DNA of 64,000 nucleotides, taken from Formicarius rufipectus (Eukaryota > Chordata > Aves > Passeriformes > Formicariidae). Every line of letters starts with the position of its first letter. Positions within the stretch are counted from its first letter, which is position 1. The stretch is taken from NCBI GenBank assembly GCA_013399695.1, contig VXAU01000683.1, positions 1,398,242-1,462,241 of the forward strand, read 5' to 3'. Shown in pieces: positions 25,633-38,745 of the stretch. The position numbers and the translations under genes are program-made. Under the pieces are notes generated by a model. The model searched no databases and was not told where the DNA came from. It was given only the letters and a program-made list of their open reading frames with translations.

Positions 25633-27722
25633 CTGCCTTACACCATGGGCTGAGGGCAGGAAGGAAGCACTTCTCACTTGGATTGTAAGACATTTCCTGT
25701 TCAGCTCTAAATCCAGAGATTAAACCTGAGGACACAAATTGCCTGCACCATCTCTTCACCAGAGCACTGAACAGGACTTGTTTCTTCCTTCACCAGACAT
25801 CCTGCCACTATTTATCCATAGCCAACCTCTGGGGCAGTGTTGTGGGGAGAGGAAAGGGTTTCATCCATGGCTCCTACATTCCTCTTGCACCTGAGCACAG
25901 GTTTAACACAGGGAAATGTTAGTGGTGATCCAGTGTCCTTTCCTTTGGGAAAGGCTAGTTCATGGTTATCTGAGGACATGTCTTGTTTATTATTAAGAAT
26001 TTTCTTCCTCTGTTGCGCAATCAAATCAATAACTTGGTACATTCCATTTTGAAAAGGATTTAAGTCCTCATCCCCATTACACTGCTTGAGAGACTGATCC
26101 AGAATTTTAGTCTTTGAATAGTTTTACTAATTTCAAGACTAAACTCTCTCATGACCAATTTCTAACCAGTTGGGTTTGTGCCAGTAGTGTCATTTGACCC
26201 CTTCATTTGACACTTCTCCCCCTGCGCTTTTTTCCCCTCTCTCCCTGTTCTCAAAAATATATTTAAAAGGAAATCTCATTAATGTTTCCAGTTTCAGAAG
26301 CCAGCTACTTTTCATGTTTCTTCCAAAGGAAGACACAATATTCTTCTCACTGTAACCATTTAATTAATTAAATCTTCTGTAACATGAGTAACAAAAGCTA
26401 TATAAAATAGTTCATTGAAATGTAAATGTACCAATAGCTCTGTCTCTATTCAGAAAATAAAACCCTTCAACTGGTAATCAAGTTTATCACTGTCTTTTTT
26501 TTCCAGCTCAGCGACACAGTGGTGGCAATGGCACCCTCTCACTGACCAGCAAACCTAAGCCTCTTCCTTCAGCTTATCCCTTCCCAACAGCAGCTGCTGT
26601 GAAAGGAAACCAGGACACAAAGCAGTGTCCTGCTAAGCACTAAATGAAAAACATGGGGGAAAAAAAAAGATATTTAAAGGCCTGCAATGCTGATCCCTGA
26701 AGTGATGTCCATATTAGTTCCTGCGAGTGGTGCTGTGAGATCCTTGGCACACCTCCTTCTACCAAGCCCTTGTTCCTTCCACTCCCCACTTTCTAGCCCA
26801 GTGTTTTCTCCCAGAGAAGACATGGCCATAACTGAATTGATCCTCTTCTCCCTGCTCGCCAAGTGGATGCCACAGAAGTGGCAGGGGCAGCAGCAAGCAT
26901 GCCAGCCATATTATGCATCCCTGCCAGGCAGACAGGTACTACACCTGTAGGAGACAGGACCTCGTGCCACGGTGTCTCACCCCTTCCCCAGGGAAAAGTA
27001 TGAAGTTAGCACATCTTGGGACAAATTACATAAACACACTTAAAATAGAGGCTTACTTCTCCCTTGTTTCCTCTTTCTTTGCAAGCAAGTGTGATTCAGC
27101 ACACTATTTATTCTACACTTTGAGAAGCCTTTCTCTCCCCTGTGACGAATGAGGAAAGTACAGGGTGTGGCTCAACCTTCCAGCATGCCTGCTCCTTCTG
27201 TGATGATGGAGGCACTGCAATGCCCAGAGCAGCACATGTCCTGCCTTCAGCAGAAATGCTGCCAGGGTACCCAAGAGGAGTGTACAGTTACAAGGGACAA
27301 AAGCCCACTTGGGACTTAAATTTAGCCTGAGAACAAACAGTACTTTTGGGTTATGGCCTGGATTCCCATCAGAAGTAAGGAAAAAGAAGATCTGAGAGTC
27401 TTTTCCAAGTGCTTTCTCCAAAACCATCTGACTTTATTCCTCTCCATGGAAAACGTTTGTGGTTTTGTGCTGGCGAGTTCATTCACCAGTTCTTCTCAAT
27501 ACAAATCAGGGTAATGTGAATGGAAGTTGCTGAGTTTTTTCTAAAGAGGAACAGAAGTGTGAAAAATGAAAGTATTTAATCCCAGCTATAATTTCAGAAG
27601 TTTTGCAGTGTCATTCATTTTCCTAAGTAATACCCAAATATTTTTCTCTTGCTGTGCTCTGGCCAATATCCACTTCAGCTTTCCTATGAGGAAAAAAAGT
27701 AAATGTGAGGTATGCAAAGCTG

Positions 27723-27725
27723 AAA

Positions 27726-27761
<36 letters not shown>
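27723..27761 (+). repeat. A-rich simple repeat (CAAAA/CAAA)n
   Basis: A runs are punctuated by single C residues, and the tract ends in an uninterrupted 11-A run. I see no polyadenylation signal or retroposon body upstream, so it is treated as a microsatellite. Confidence 0.85.
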
Positions 27762-29039
27762 TCAACCACTATACAAACTTCATGGTGCATTGAGACAATC
27801 TCATACAAAAGTATCTAACCTATGTCATTATCTTCTGTTAAAGGGTAATGAGGTGGGGGAAAAGAACCACAATGAGATTATTCATAGAACTGCGTATCTC
27901 ACACGAGATTAGATGAGCCCACAACATCGGCATCAGCAGTGTTAATTAATGGGGTTGTTGTTCTACTGGGGAAAGACCCTGCGTCTGATCCTTGCTTAGA
28001 TTAGTGCTATTCAATGTACATCAAAGGAATCATATCCAATAGGCAGTGCTAACAGTCCCAGCTCACTCTTTTTTTTTTAGTTTATAAGAAAAGCTAATGA
28101 AACTAGAGCAAACTAGTAACCTTGTTCGAGCCTACTCTGTTTCTTCTCACACCAGTCCTAATTTCATTAAGTCAGGGAGTGCTGGATAAGGTTTTTTATA
28201 TACATCCCAACAATGTGGACAACCCCCTTCCAGAGCAAAAAGAGGCAAAGAAGATTCACAAACAGATGAGGTGTTGTGAAATAACTTACAGGTCTTGACA
28301 AATAAAATTTACACATTTCATCCCCACCACTTGCAGAGCACCCCTGGTGACAGCGCTCTGTGCCCTGGTGGTGTTTTGGTAGCTGGAATATGCTGGCAGT
28401 CAGGATTTCCAGTGGCATCCATGGCAGGGAACAGCTTCTTAACATTACACTGTGTACAGGCTTGGTCATTCAGTAAAAACTTTGAATTAGAGCATATGAG
28501 TTGTCCCCATCAACAATATGCTCAAAAAAAAGGTATTTCTTCGATTAAAAAATATTATTTTATTCCACTTAAGCTTTCTGTCTCCTAAGACAGAGACATG
28601 AATCCAGCCCTGGGATATTTTTCTGGAAACAAGAAAATGAAGAGGCAAAGTTCCACTTCATTGCTAAAAACACTTTTCCGAACTATTTCCCTGCATCCAG
28701 CAACAAAATTCATGTGGTGCTGCAGAGCCTTTGGTGTGGGTAACTGCTGGCTGAGTACTGTTGCTTTACTGATATGGTTAAACCACAACTGGTGTACCAG
28801 CTGCTGTGGGGGTAGAGGCACCATAACCTGAGCCCTGGGCATCCATGCCAAGTGACCAAGCCACATGAAATACACTTTCTTGTTCTTTTGCTAAATTAAC
28901 ATTATAGGCTCCCAAACCATCTGCATCCTTAAAAAATCCTTTAAAAGTGCTAATAGAGTTCAGCTCACAGATCAGTTCAGTTATACAAAGCAAGGCAATA
29001 GACACTTTTTAAATTTTTGAAAAGACTGAAAGGAATAAG

Positions 29040-29250
29040 TTTGCAAATATTGTGTTGTCTGTTGTTCATTTGTGGGACAGTCCTGATTTCCAAGAATGCA
29101 TAAGTCATTCAGTTTATTCTGCATGGGGAATCTTTAACAGCATGGAGCCATACAGTTGTTTGCAAACCATTTTGTTCAAATGTTTACAAGTCATTAAAAT
29201 TGTTTTGTAATACCAGCATTATTTCAGCATCTTTGACTGAGGCATTCTGA
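29040..29250. promoter_or_regulatory. Candidate conserved non-coding element
   Basis: This is unique AT-rich sequence with TGTTTGCAAACC (near 29157, a palindromic FOX-like word) and TGTTTACAAG (near 29182). It is flagged by texture only, and no conservation test was possible. Confidence 0.2.
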
Positions 29251-30317
29251 AAGAGAAAATATAAATAGTGATCTATAAATAACAGCACACTGATTATGGA
29301 AATGAATGCTTGCAACCACACAGAGATTCAGGCATTTGTCGAAATGAAAGTCAGCTTGCTGAACATGCAGAGAAGCAAACCCCAAACTCTCTGAGGCAAC
29401 CACCTCTACCTGTAAGTCTGGCCTCTTCCCAGAAGCACCACTGGCATCATAGTGGTGCCACAGAATGCAGGGACACCATGGCTGACTCCCTGGTGACTTT
29501 TCAGTGCCATCTTATCAGTCCAATAGCAGGTGCTTTATTATTGAAATACTTTCAGGGCTAAAGAATTAAACACATGTTCAAAGTGACATGGTCAAACCAG
29601 CATGCCAAGGGCTGTGCAGCAAGGAAGCTTTAGAGGCTTGCCTACCTAACAGCTTCTGGGCACTTTGTGGAGCAGTGGAGCAAAGGCTGGTTTTGTCAAA
29701 GCCCAGTATCTGTATCCAGCTGGTAAGCAGAGGCTCTGACTCTTTCCACCTGACACATGAGTGAACATGCTGTAGGATGCTGGCACAAGGAGTTTCTGCA
29801 GCACAGAGGAGAGCTAACCCATGAGGCTGCCATGTGTCCCCTCTCTGAAACACAAGTGGTGGCCACACACTTGCTGAAGGTGGCCCCTTGAATAGACAAC
29901 CATGGATGAGAAACTCCCAGTTAACCACTTACAGATTCAAATTTTGCTGGTGGGGACATAATTGGGTGCCCTTATAGATGGAGGTGGCCTATGTGGGGTG
30001 GAGGGACCAAAAAAACTCAACCCAGATAACATTCTTACAGCATTTAGTCCATTTTTCATTTAGCTTTTTAAGGATCTGAGGTTTATGCAAGCTTGAGCTG
30101 TCTCTCGATCTCTTCACACGTATATTCCCATACCTCCTCCTACTGTCTCTTCACCAAACATAACCAAATTTCATGAACATTGAGTTTTCAAAGACAGCAA
30201 TATCCTACAAGTGTCCAAAGGAGGCAACTGGCAACAGCAGGGAGCATGGTGTCCTGCAAGTGCACACATCCAAGAGAGGCATCTCAGAGCCATCCCTGGC
30301 CAGGCAGCAGATCACAA

Positions 30318-30742
30318 ACAACAGAATCATTTAGTTTGGAAAAGACCTCCAAAATCAGAGAGTCCAACCCTTGACCAAACACTGCCATGCCAGATAAACT
30401 ATGGCACTCAGTGTCACATCCAGTTATTTCTTGAACACCTCCAGTGACGGTGACTCCACCATCTACCTGAGCAGTCCATTCCAATATTTAACACCTCTTT
30501 TCATGAAGGAATTCTTCCTGATGTTCAACCCGAACCTCCGTTGGTGCCGTTCTCATTCTCTCATCCTGTTACTAGTTTCCTGGGAGAAGAATCCAACATC
30601 TGTTTGGCTACAGCCTCCTTTCAGGTGGTTGGAGAGAGGGATAAGGTCTCCTCTGAGCCTCCTTTTCTCCAGGTTAAACAACCCCAGCTTCCTCAGCTGC
30701 TCCTGAGATGACTTACTCTCCAGACCCTTCACCAGTTTCTCT
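30318..30742 (-). mobile_element. CR1 LINE 3' fragment, long antisense copy
   Basis: The antisense CR1 starts at the 3' end (ACAGAATCATTTAGTTTGG). It proceeds through CACTGCCATGCC, AACACCTCCAGTGACGGTGA, CCATTCCAATATTTAACACC, GAATTCTTCCTGATGTTCAA, ATAAGGTCTCCTCTGAGCC and CTCCAGGTTAAACAACCCCA, and ends at CCAGACCCTTCACCAGTTTC. It belongs to a CR1 subfamily that differs from the copies at 21342 and 24053. Here the region before GGTCTCC reads CTCATCCTGTTACTAG rather than the shorter form. Open frames at 30401-30706 are translations of the repeat, not genes. Confidence 0.94.
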
Positions 30743-33700
30743 CTGGCACAGGAGCCACATCAGTTGGTGCCTGCCCTGTCCCAGACCCCAACGCAGCAAA
30801 CCACAATATGCAGAGCTGTAGGAAACCGGGTTTCACCCACTCTGGAAGTGGTTTAGATGGAAGCACATCATGACCTGATTGCATGCACGCAGTAAGTACG
30901 TGCCTGTACAGCAGTGTGGGTTGGCGGCAGGAACTTCTGAGAAGAGGCACCACCTGGGTTTCCAGTGCGACAGAGGCCAGGTCTGGTGTGTAGTCAGGGC
31001 ACGTGGGTTCCTACTGCTGCTAACCAAACACTCAGGGTGAGAGGGAGGACGGGGGACTTTTGGAAACAAAACTGCCCTGCTGTATCTGTGTTGTTTGGTG
31101 CTCCATCATTTGAGGGAGAAAAAAGGCATGGGGATGAGAAAAAGGAGAAGTACTTACCATGAAGCAGCACAGCAAAAGCTGACAGGCGTCTAGCACTTAT
31201 TAAACAGCCACTTCAATCTGCTGTTCTTCAGGTCTGTCAGACACAAACAGCTCAGAGAATGTCAGGTCAAGGTGAGCACTCCTGTGAAGATACAGTCCTG
31301 CACCGAGGAAAATTATTTTTGTAATGGTTTTGGAGAAGTCTCAGTGACTGTCATACACAGTACAACACTGCATTGAGCTATCTGCAAAATATCCCTAATT
31401 ACTGGTGAAGACCTCCAAGGAGGTGATTAGTGTAGCAGATGGTGCCATTTCCCAGCAATTTTCACAGACCTGAGTGACTTTGGCAGTGGCATATAGTTAC
31501 TATGGAGTTGCATTGGGTTATAAAGAACAGCGGGAAAATATTTGTTCTGCAGGAGGTTTTTTGGTACTAGGGGTTAGAGATTTACAGCACAGTGCTGGCT
31601 GAGCATCTGCCTCCACCTCTGGGAGCAGAGGTATCTGATGGGATATAACCAAGACAGTGGAAGGATCTGAACCTGCTCCTGACCACATCAAATCTATGGG
31701 TGTCCTTCTACCTCTCAGGGAACCGAGAAGCTTTCAGGTCACTTTTCTCTGAAGAATATTAACTCTGAATATGTCATTGCTACCACCAGGACACTAAGAG
31801 GTACATCAGTGCCTTAAATCATGGAGAGGATATGCCTCAGTGTCAGAGCCTACCTCAGACTAATCCTACCTTGTGCTGTTCCCAGCAGCTGCAAAACAAA
31901 GACCAGTCTAATGTAAGAACCATATTATTCCTCTCCTTTGCACCCACTCCCTAAAAAATTAATGGCTGGAATCTTGAGTCAAAGCATAAGTTAGGCAAAA
32001 GAAATTGAATCCAGAGTTGAACATTTAAAAAAAAAAAAAGCAAACTTTCCTGATAAATTGTTGTCTGCTGTGAATTCAATGTATTTCTTTTTTTTCAGGT
32101 TTGTGCTAACATTTGCATTGCAGTGAAAGATTGTGTTCCCCAGCAACACAGGACAGCCCTGGGCAGATAGAGGCCTGGGTATCTTATATGTGAAGCTAAG
32201 GGAGTTCCACTACAATCAGCCAGTTAGTGAAAACAGAAGTACTCATGAACAGGGGGCAGAAACAAGACCAAGCAGGAGTCTCAAGTGAGCAGTTTTTGTC
32301 AATATGAAGCTGAATTATGGCCTTCATTGTGGCTGATGCATTCTTTCCACCACTCTCTGAAATTTTTCCATTTTCAGAGACCATAGATTTCCATCTCTTA
32401 CCCTAGCAACTGTTTTGGTGATTTATTACTTTTCTGGCCCTTCTGATTTGCTCAGAATGGACAGATAGGCCAGCTATAATAAACAGTCACAGGATGTGTA
32501 AAGTCTTCACAAGAAATAAACAACTCCAGCCTCTCGTTGCACCCACAAATGACAAAATCACAATGAAATGTTAAACAGAAAGCAATCTGCCATGTACAGG
32601 TGAGATATGATTTCAAATCTAAACATCTCAAACTTTCTGAGTGGTCTTTAGGAGGACATCAGTTAGCCTCTTCTAGGGATAAAATGTCACTCGGAGGTAC
32701 AGCATTGTTTTGAGATGACTGAAGCCTTCAAAGGATGAGGTCTTGCCTCATAAAACGATATTATGATGATTCAAGAGTATAAATTGTGTATTCTATTTTT
32801 AAAGAAGGATGCAAGGGCTTTGCTTTTCAACACTTACTTATCATTATTTCTGTATTCCCGAAAAGAAACACTGGACCCACATCTGTCAGTTCATTACATG
32901 TACTCCCTGAAACACCCCTAGGCAGTTGTCTCCTCTTGCCACTCTCCTGGGAGTTGCCCACTTTATTTGGCAGCAGAACCCATCCTGTCCAGTCACTCTG
33001 ATATCCAGCAGACTTCTCATTATACAAATTATCTGTCATTACCAAGCAGATATAAAGCTCCAGCCAAATAAGAATAAAAGGCTACATAAAAAGAGGTAAA
33101 CACTCTAAATGGACCAGCAGTGTGCTGTTTTCCACCTTTTCACAATCATTTTTGCCAATGCAAAATTATCAGATGGTGTTTTACAAGCACACCACTTTAA
33201 ACCACTTTTTTAGGCTTTTTTTTTTTTTTTTAATCAGCAACACAGAAAATCACCCCTGTGATTTGCACGTAGAGAAGTAGCAAAACATTGCTAGTGGCTT
33301 TGATTTAAGAAGTTTTAACCCCATACAGCTCCACCACCCAAAGGAAAGTGTGAAACTCACCCAAAACTGCCATGCATCATGCTTTCCAATAATAAAACCA
33401 TAGCATGTTCAAGCTGACAAGCCTGTAGGAAACTCCGTCAGTTCTGGTTAAAGGAAAACAAAAACCCCCAAATTTTCTGTCCTGCTGACCTATTTAAATT
33501 GAACCTGACCCTCAGGCTGATCCTCAAAAGGCACTCCTCTGCCAGATATCACCTCAATGTCTTCCAAGGTGTTGGCAGCTGGGCTGTGGCAAAAACAATG
33601 ACCATGGTATTAGTAATGACAATCAAGCAGGTATAAAATCCACCTAGTTTCTGCTACTTACCATGTTTTGGTCACGCTAAGCTGTTTTGGGCTTCAATGC

Positions 33701-34161
33701 TTCACCAGCCTTCCAGGAGGCAATGCAACTTCAGTGAACAAGCTGATATTTATGAAAGGAGGAGCACTCAAGGTCTAATGGCCCTCTTCTCTAGAGGAAG
33801 GTTTGAACAATTAAAAAAGAAGCAAACATGTTCGTATAATAAACTCTCCATGTGCTTTCTTACAGACAAATTATTCCTGATGCAAAACATTTTCATATAG
33901 GAGTTGAACATAGAAATAAGAGTGAAAGACTGGCAAATATTCTTTAGGAAGCTCCCCCTTTCTCCTATATCTGCCAGGAAGTAAACCAAGTGCAGCCCTT
34001 ATTTTTACTTCCATTCATGAGGAGTCTGGATTGTGAGGAGTCATGAGTTTGCTGAGGAACTACATAAACTTCAGTGTTAGAGTGAAGACAGCTCAAAGAA
34101 TGGGCTAGTATATTAACTGCCTGGACCAGGCAAAACAGTTTCAGAGTTATGAGAGCAGTCT

Positions 34162-34194
34162 GGGGGGAAAAAAAAGAAAGGAAAAAAAAAAAAA
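34162..34194 (+). repeat. Purine-only tract
   Basis: G6, A8, GAAAGG and A13 follow one another without a pyrimidine. It is a low-complexity slippage-type tract. Confidence 0.85.
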
Positions 34195-34599
34195 TCCAGC
34201 CCCTTCTAAGAAACTTGACTGGAAATACCTGGATTAATTTTTCACCTTGATTTCCTCTGTCACCCTGGAAAGTCACATAATCCTGGTGTCTATTACCAGC
34301 CATAGGAGCTCTGCAGCAGCAAGTCCCAGCAATGACATAATGTGAAGAAATTATGGTTGTGAAGGTCAGGCAACTCTCAGAAACAAAGCCCCTAGTGCAG
34401 AAGTTGGAGAGAGAGGATTGAAAGAGAACACAAAAACAAACTAGTTACAGAGCATTAATAAGTCTGTAGTAAATTCCTAGAAGTGATAAGGTGACCGTGT
34501 TTTTTACCACAAGATAACTAATGAGGACAACTTGCTCCACTCCACCCACAACTAACCTGGCCACCTTCTTTGCTTCACTGTACTTATGGCATTTGCAAT

Positions 34600-34740
34600 G
34601 AGTAAACCTTATGTAAACTGCAGATAGCTTGCTCCTAATAGGCTGCTACGATCTGCATGATCTTTAAATCAATTATATTAATCTTTTAATTAACATAAAA
34701 GGTCTTAGCTGATGGTTTGGAAAGCTTCATTTCAAAAGGC
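34600..34740. promoter_or_regulatory. Candidate conserved non-coding element
   Basis: This is a compact AT-rich block. A palindromic TTAATTAA (34686-34693) and the neighbouring words AAATCAATTATATTAAT are homeodomain-like. No interspersed repeat overlaps it. It is inference from texture only. Confidence 0.25.
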
Positions 34741-34833
34741 TTCATTTTCCTAGGTGTGGATTGTCTCACTTCTCCCATAGACATAGACACACAAAATCAG
34801 AGCTAGCCTTTGAAACGGCAGACCTTCACTCCT

Positions 34834-34856
34834 ACACACACACACACAAACACACT
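34834..34856 (+). repeat. (CA)n microsatellite
   Basis: This is a dinucleotide CA tract of about 23 bases interrupted once by AAA. Confidence 0.9.
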
Positions 34857-36342
34857 TTCTTAAAAACACGAAAACCACAGGCTGAGCATGGTCAGCACCT
34901 CAGTGCCTTCTCCATTCTCTTTAGTCGGTAACATCTCATTGGGAACATGGTGTCAAAAGGTCATTGTTTGTCAATTTTGCCTGTCTATGGGGTTCCCCTG
35001 TCAGAGCTTGAGAACCATTTTGTCAATAAGAGGTCTTTTCTAATTAAAAAAAGAGGGATAGAAAAGTAAAAGTCCACTACTAGCAGTTGCTTCATTTAAG
35101 GCAGGCTTTCATCTCCTGTTCTTGTGATTGAAACCTGAGTGGACAAAAGCAGAACAGCGTTCTTGGCAGGACCAAGCCCAGAAATTAGGACAGTTCCCCA
35201 AGTTTGGCTCGCACTTCCCACAGCTCTGCCTCTGCTCCTGTCTTGCAGGGAGCACCTAACGTTGTCCCTTTTGGCAGAAAAAGCAGCCTGGACCACTGAG
35301 ACAATGAGGGAGGTTCATCACAATACCACAATTTTTTTTTTTTTCAAGAGTTAAGAAACCTTTTCAAAACCAATTGCATTTTGGCATGGATGGGGAAGGA
35401 GTGCTGTGCATTGTAGCACCCAGAGCAGATGTTTCTGTCCCATGGAGGGTTTGGCTAAAGGGCAGACAACTTCAGGGTACCAAGAGCTTCCAGCTCTCCT
35501 CATCAGTTTCTTGGAGACCCAGTCCTCAGACCTTGATGGAGGTACCAGGCTGTCAAGCTGAATTACGAAGGTAGAGAAAATTTGCTGTGGTTCAGAGTTC
35601 AAGGAAAAAAACTCAGGAACCAGAATTTCTAAAATCTTTTGCAGTACTAGGACCCTGCAATTTTTGAGTTGTAGGACTAGTAACACGGGACGTACGATTT
35701 GCATCACAGACACTGACTTGTCCAACGAGACACTGTGACAGCATAGGGCACCACAGCCCTGCAAACTCCTTTTCTCTCCATGACCCAGCAGTTCCCACAC
35801 AGATCCCCAGTGCTATGCTCAGCCCATCAAGCTGGGAAGCAACATGAGCTTGTCTTCTCAGAAAGACCTGAACAGCTTTGGAAACCCCATATGACTGAGA
35901 AGGAGGCTTTGCTGTGGGTACTGCCCTTTGCATAGGGTGACCAGGTTTGGGTCTGTTTGGGCCAAACTGGTTACTACCATGAGAGCCAGGTCCTCTATTA
36001 CTTGCTTAACATTGACTGGAACACATGCTGCTCCCTTTCCTTCCATCAGTCCTGGCTATCCCTGAATCAAGGAGTACCTCCTTCTCCAGTTCTCTCTGTT
36101 TCCATCCCCACCCTCCAAGGGCAATTCCCAGGAGCACCTGTCCCTGGGCAAAGTGGGTCATGTGGGCAGAGGAGAGGGATGGTACTGATCCACGAGTGCC
36201 TTGGTGCATCCATTTGCCATCAGCAACACGCAACCCACAGCTAGTTTGACCTGGTTGTGTGGGAGATTCAGCAGAGGGTCAGTGGGATCTGGCCAGGCCC
36301 CTGCAGCTGGCTGGCATGGCCACCATGTGCTGGGGAGAAGAG

Positions 36343-36365
36343 AAATAAACAAACAAACAAAAAGA
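36343..36365 (+). repeat. (AAAC)n short simple repeat
   Basis: About three to four AAAC units are followed by an A run. It is a minor microsatellite. Confidence 0.8.
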
Positions 36366-37549
36366 GATTCTGGAAGTGTTCAGCCAGAGCAATACCAGGA
36401 CTTCCCCACGATGAATGACTGGAGCTGGGCTGAGCTGGCACTGCTCTCAGTCATGCTGAGTTAGAGGATGGGTTGCAGTTTTCCTGGAAGAGAGAGTGAC
36501 CTACCATGACAAGAAACTCTGCATTACCCCTGTGCCAGCACACTCTGGGAAGGGAAAACACTGATTTTCTCATTACTCAGGTCACACTGAGATAGAGGAG
36601 GTGACCTATTTACTGACTCCCCATTGGAAGTGTATAAACCACCTGTGATTTACCAGGATCCCTATTTAATACAGCTAGTATACATAGACTGGAAACTCTG
36701 CCTTGCTGCAGCTTCTAGCTGGTGAACAGTGACTGCCACTTCTGCAATTAGCAGAAAAACAGAGTGGTTTACTAAGCACCATTGTGGGAACGTAGTTTCA
36801 GTTTTCAGTGTGTTCATCTGAATATTTTTCCATTTTATTTCATGTAAGTTCACGCCCTTTGGGTTTCACATAAAGCCGTAGGGTCTGAGAAGCTCAAAAA
36901 AAAATCTCAAAATCAAAATGTCAAGTTGAAACGAAACCATAAAAGGTATTTGGATTTGCATGAAAACGGGCCCAGATTTGCTTCAGGAGTTCCTGAAGCC
37001 TGGTAAAGCTTTTGAAGAGCCTAATCTGAGTTTTGCGGTTTCAGTGCAGACTGAAACCAGTGCAAAAGAGCAGATGGGCTCCTTTCAGGAAGCCAAGGGA
37101 GAGGAGAATGATTAAGAAGCCATGAGAACAAGAACCATGGGGTGGGGGTTGAGGGGAATTTTAAAAAAAAATCTCCAAAACCAGATTTTCAAGTGCTGAA
37201 TGCTGAGCTAAGAGTTCACAGGTCATGTCAAGGCACTGCAAGATAACGGATAGATCCTCTTTCTGAGGATCAGGCTCTGAATGGGAATATGTCTGTCTGG
37301 AAAAAAGTCCAGCTGTAACAGTGCCATATGCCCTTCTGCCCTTACATCAAACATTTGTCTCCCCTTATAAATAATCCTCTTCCCACAATACTCCAGCCAC
37401 ACATGAGGTGGGGAAACAAAAAGAATAATCTGCTGGCCTTATGGTCTCTGGTTAACACCTATAAGCCTGTCCCAACTTCTAATGTGTTAAATTTTGGCTT
37501 TGATCTACTTTTTAAAGGAGTTATTTTAATTTCATATGCTCTAAATTGA

Positions 37550-38110
37550 TTCTTTTTACATTCTTTTCAAGACATAAAAATAAACACTTCAGAGTGACAA
37601 GTAAATTTAGTAGTTCACCTGAAGACATGCAAACATTAGAATAAATTTAATTGAGAAATTAACTTTTCTTTCCATTAATAGTCTATACATCTCATTCAGT
37701 TACACTCTTCACATTAAATCTTTTATATTGGCAGGATGCAGAGGAGGCACTCATTCATTACTTGAGATTTAGTCTCCTGACCAAGCAACAGAGTGTCTTA
37801 ATACCAATAATATCTCATCTTGATTGACATAACATGAATATAAAACATTAAGAACAACGTAAGTAAAACCTGACACTCACAAGTATCTTTCTTTGAGAGC
37901 ATTTTGCCTTCTACACAAAAATTAAATATTTAACCTGCAAATTAAACTTTTAGTCCCATCATCATGCCATTTCTGAAAAAGAAAATACTAACAGAAGAAA
38001 ATATAAATTTGGCTAAAACACTGTGTTTTCCCCTCCATTAATGTGATATTTAGTTTGACATCCGCTCAACAGTTCATCTTGCCAAAAAAAATAAAATAGC
38101 TTCCCATAGC
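37550..38110. promoter_or_regulatory. Candidate conserved non-coding element cluster
   Basis: This is roughly 560 bases of AT-rich unique DNA with homeodomain-like words (TTTAATTGAGAAATTAAC near 37647, CCATTAATAG near 37673, TTGATTGACATAAC near 37819). It lacks simple-repeat decay. It is inference only. Confidence 0.22.
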
Positions 38111-38692
38111 TTCAGAATTCACTTGAATTCTATTGAACTTGGAGTGCTAATAGAATGCTATGTTCTCCTCCTAGGAGCATGCACTCAGGAAGTCTGATGC
38201 TCCCCACTGACATTGCCATGCAGCATTGCTACAGACCAGACAGCAGCATTTCCAGCCTTGGTTTGCAGAATAGGATAAATCAGTATTTTGTTGCCTGAAT
38301 TTCATTTTCTTCCCGTATTTCACCCTCTCACAGGTTTACATTCAAGCAGAATATTAAACTCATTTAACCTCTGAAGCCGTTTACTCTCCTCATCCTTTCA
38401 TCACCATCATTTGTGCTATGAATGCATTCCCATTGGCTTGACCAGTCCTCATAGCACAGTAACTTCCCAGCCATGTCTTTTTATTTGAGAGTCCATCCAC
38501 AGGTGCTATCATGTACTGCAGTCATTCCTTAGCTTCATTCCTTCAGAGAGGATGCAGGGGATAATTAGTTCCTTGAAACTTCAAGACCTTTGTGCGTCCT
38601 GTTGACTAAGATCATACCCTGGCATTCAAAGAATGCTTAGTCAGATCATTTCCATTGAAACTGGTGGAGTTTAAGTGCTTAAGCAGGTTCAC

Positions 38693-38745
38693 AAGCTGGG
38701 CCAAACAGTCTCTGTGCCTCACCTATTAAACATGAAGACAAATAT
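38693..38745 (+). mobile_element. Possible MIR-like remnant, weak
   Basis: The string CTGGGCCAAACAGTCTCTGTGCCTCACC followed by TAAACATGAAGAC resembles the MIR core around 'cttgggcaa...tctctgtgcctcag...tctgtaaaatgg'. It is shorter and less exact than the stretch at 9195. It could be a chance match. Confidence 0.3.

Larger units (their letters stand above)
24373..30317. other. Unique non-coding stretch
   Basis: No gene is recognised. It contains a 10-base perfect tandem duplication at 25613-25632, an A-rich (CAAAA)n tract at 27723-27761, a 10-T run at 28069-28078 and an AT-rich enhancer-like block at 29040-29250. Open frames are at most 116 codons, overlap on opposite strands, and have no domains. 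Confidence 0.6.
30743..38692. other. Unique non-coding stretch
   Basis: No gene is recognised. Simple tracts include T runs at 33216-33231 (16) and 35332-35344 (13), a purine tract at 34162-34194, a CA repeat at 34834-34856 and an (AAAC)n tract at 36343-36365. Enhancer-like AT-rich blocks lie at 34600-34740 and 37550-38110. The 149-codon frame on the minus strand at 35351-35800 has no recognisable domain. Confidence 0.6.

Noticed and set aside
30401..30706. 101-codon open frame
   Set aside because: It is a translation of the antisense CR1 3' region, which is non-coding.
35351..35800. 149-codon open frame on the minus strand
   Set aside because: It has no domain, no promoter or splice support, and is flanked by similar chance frames.
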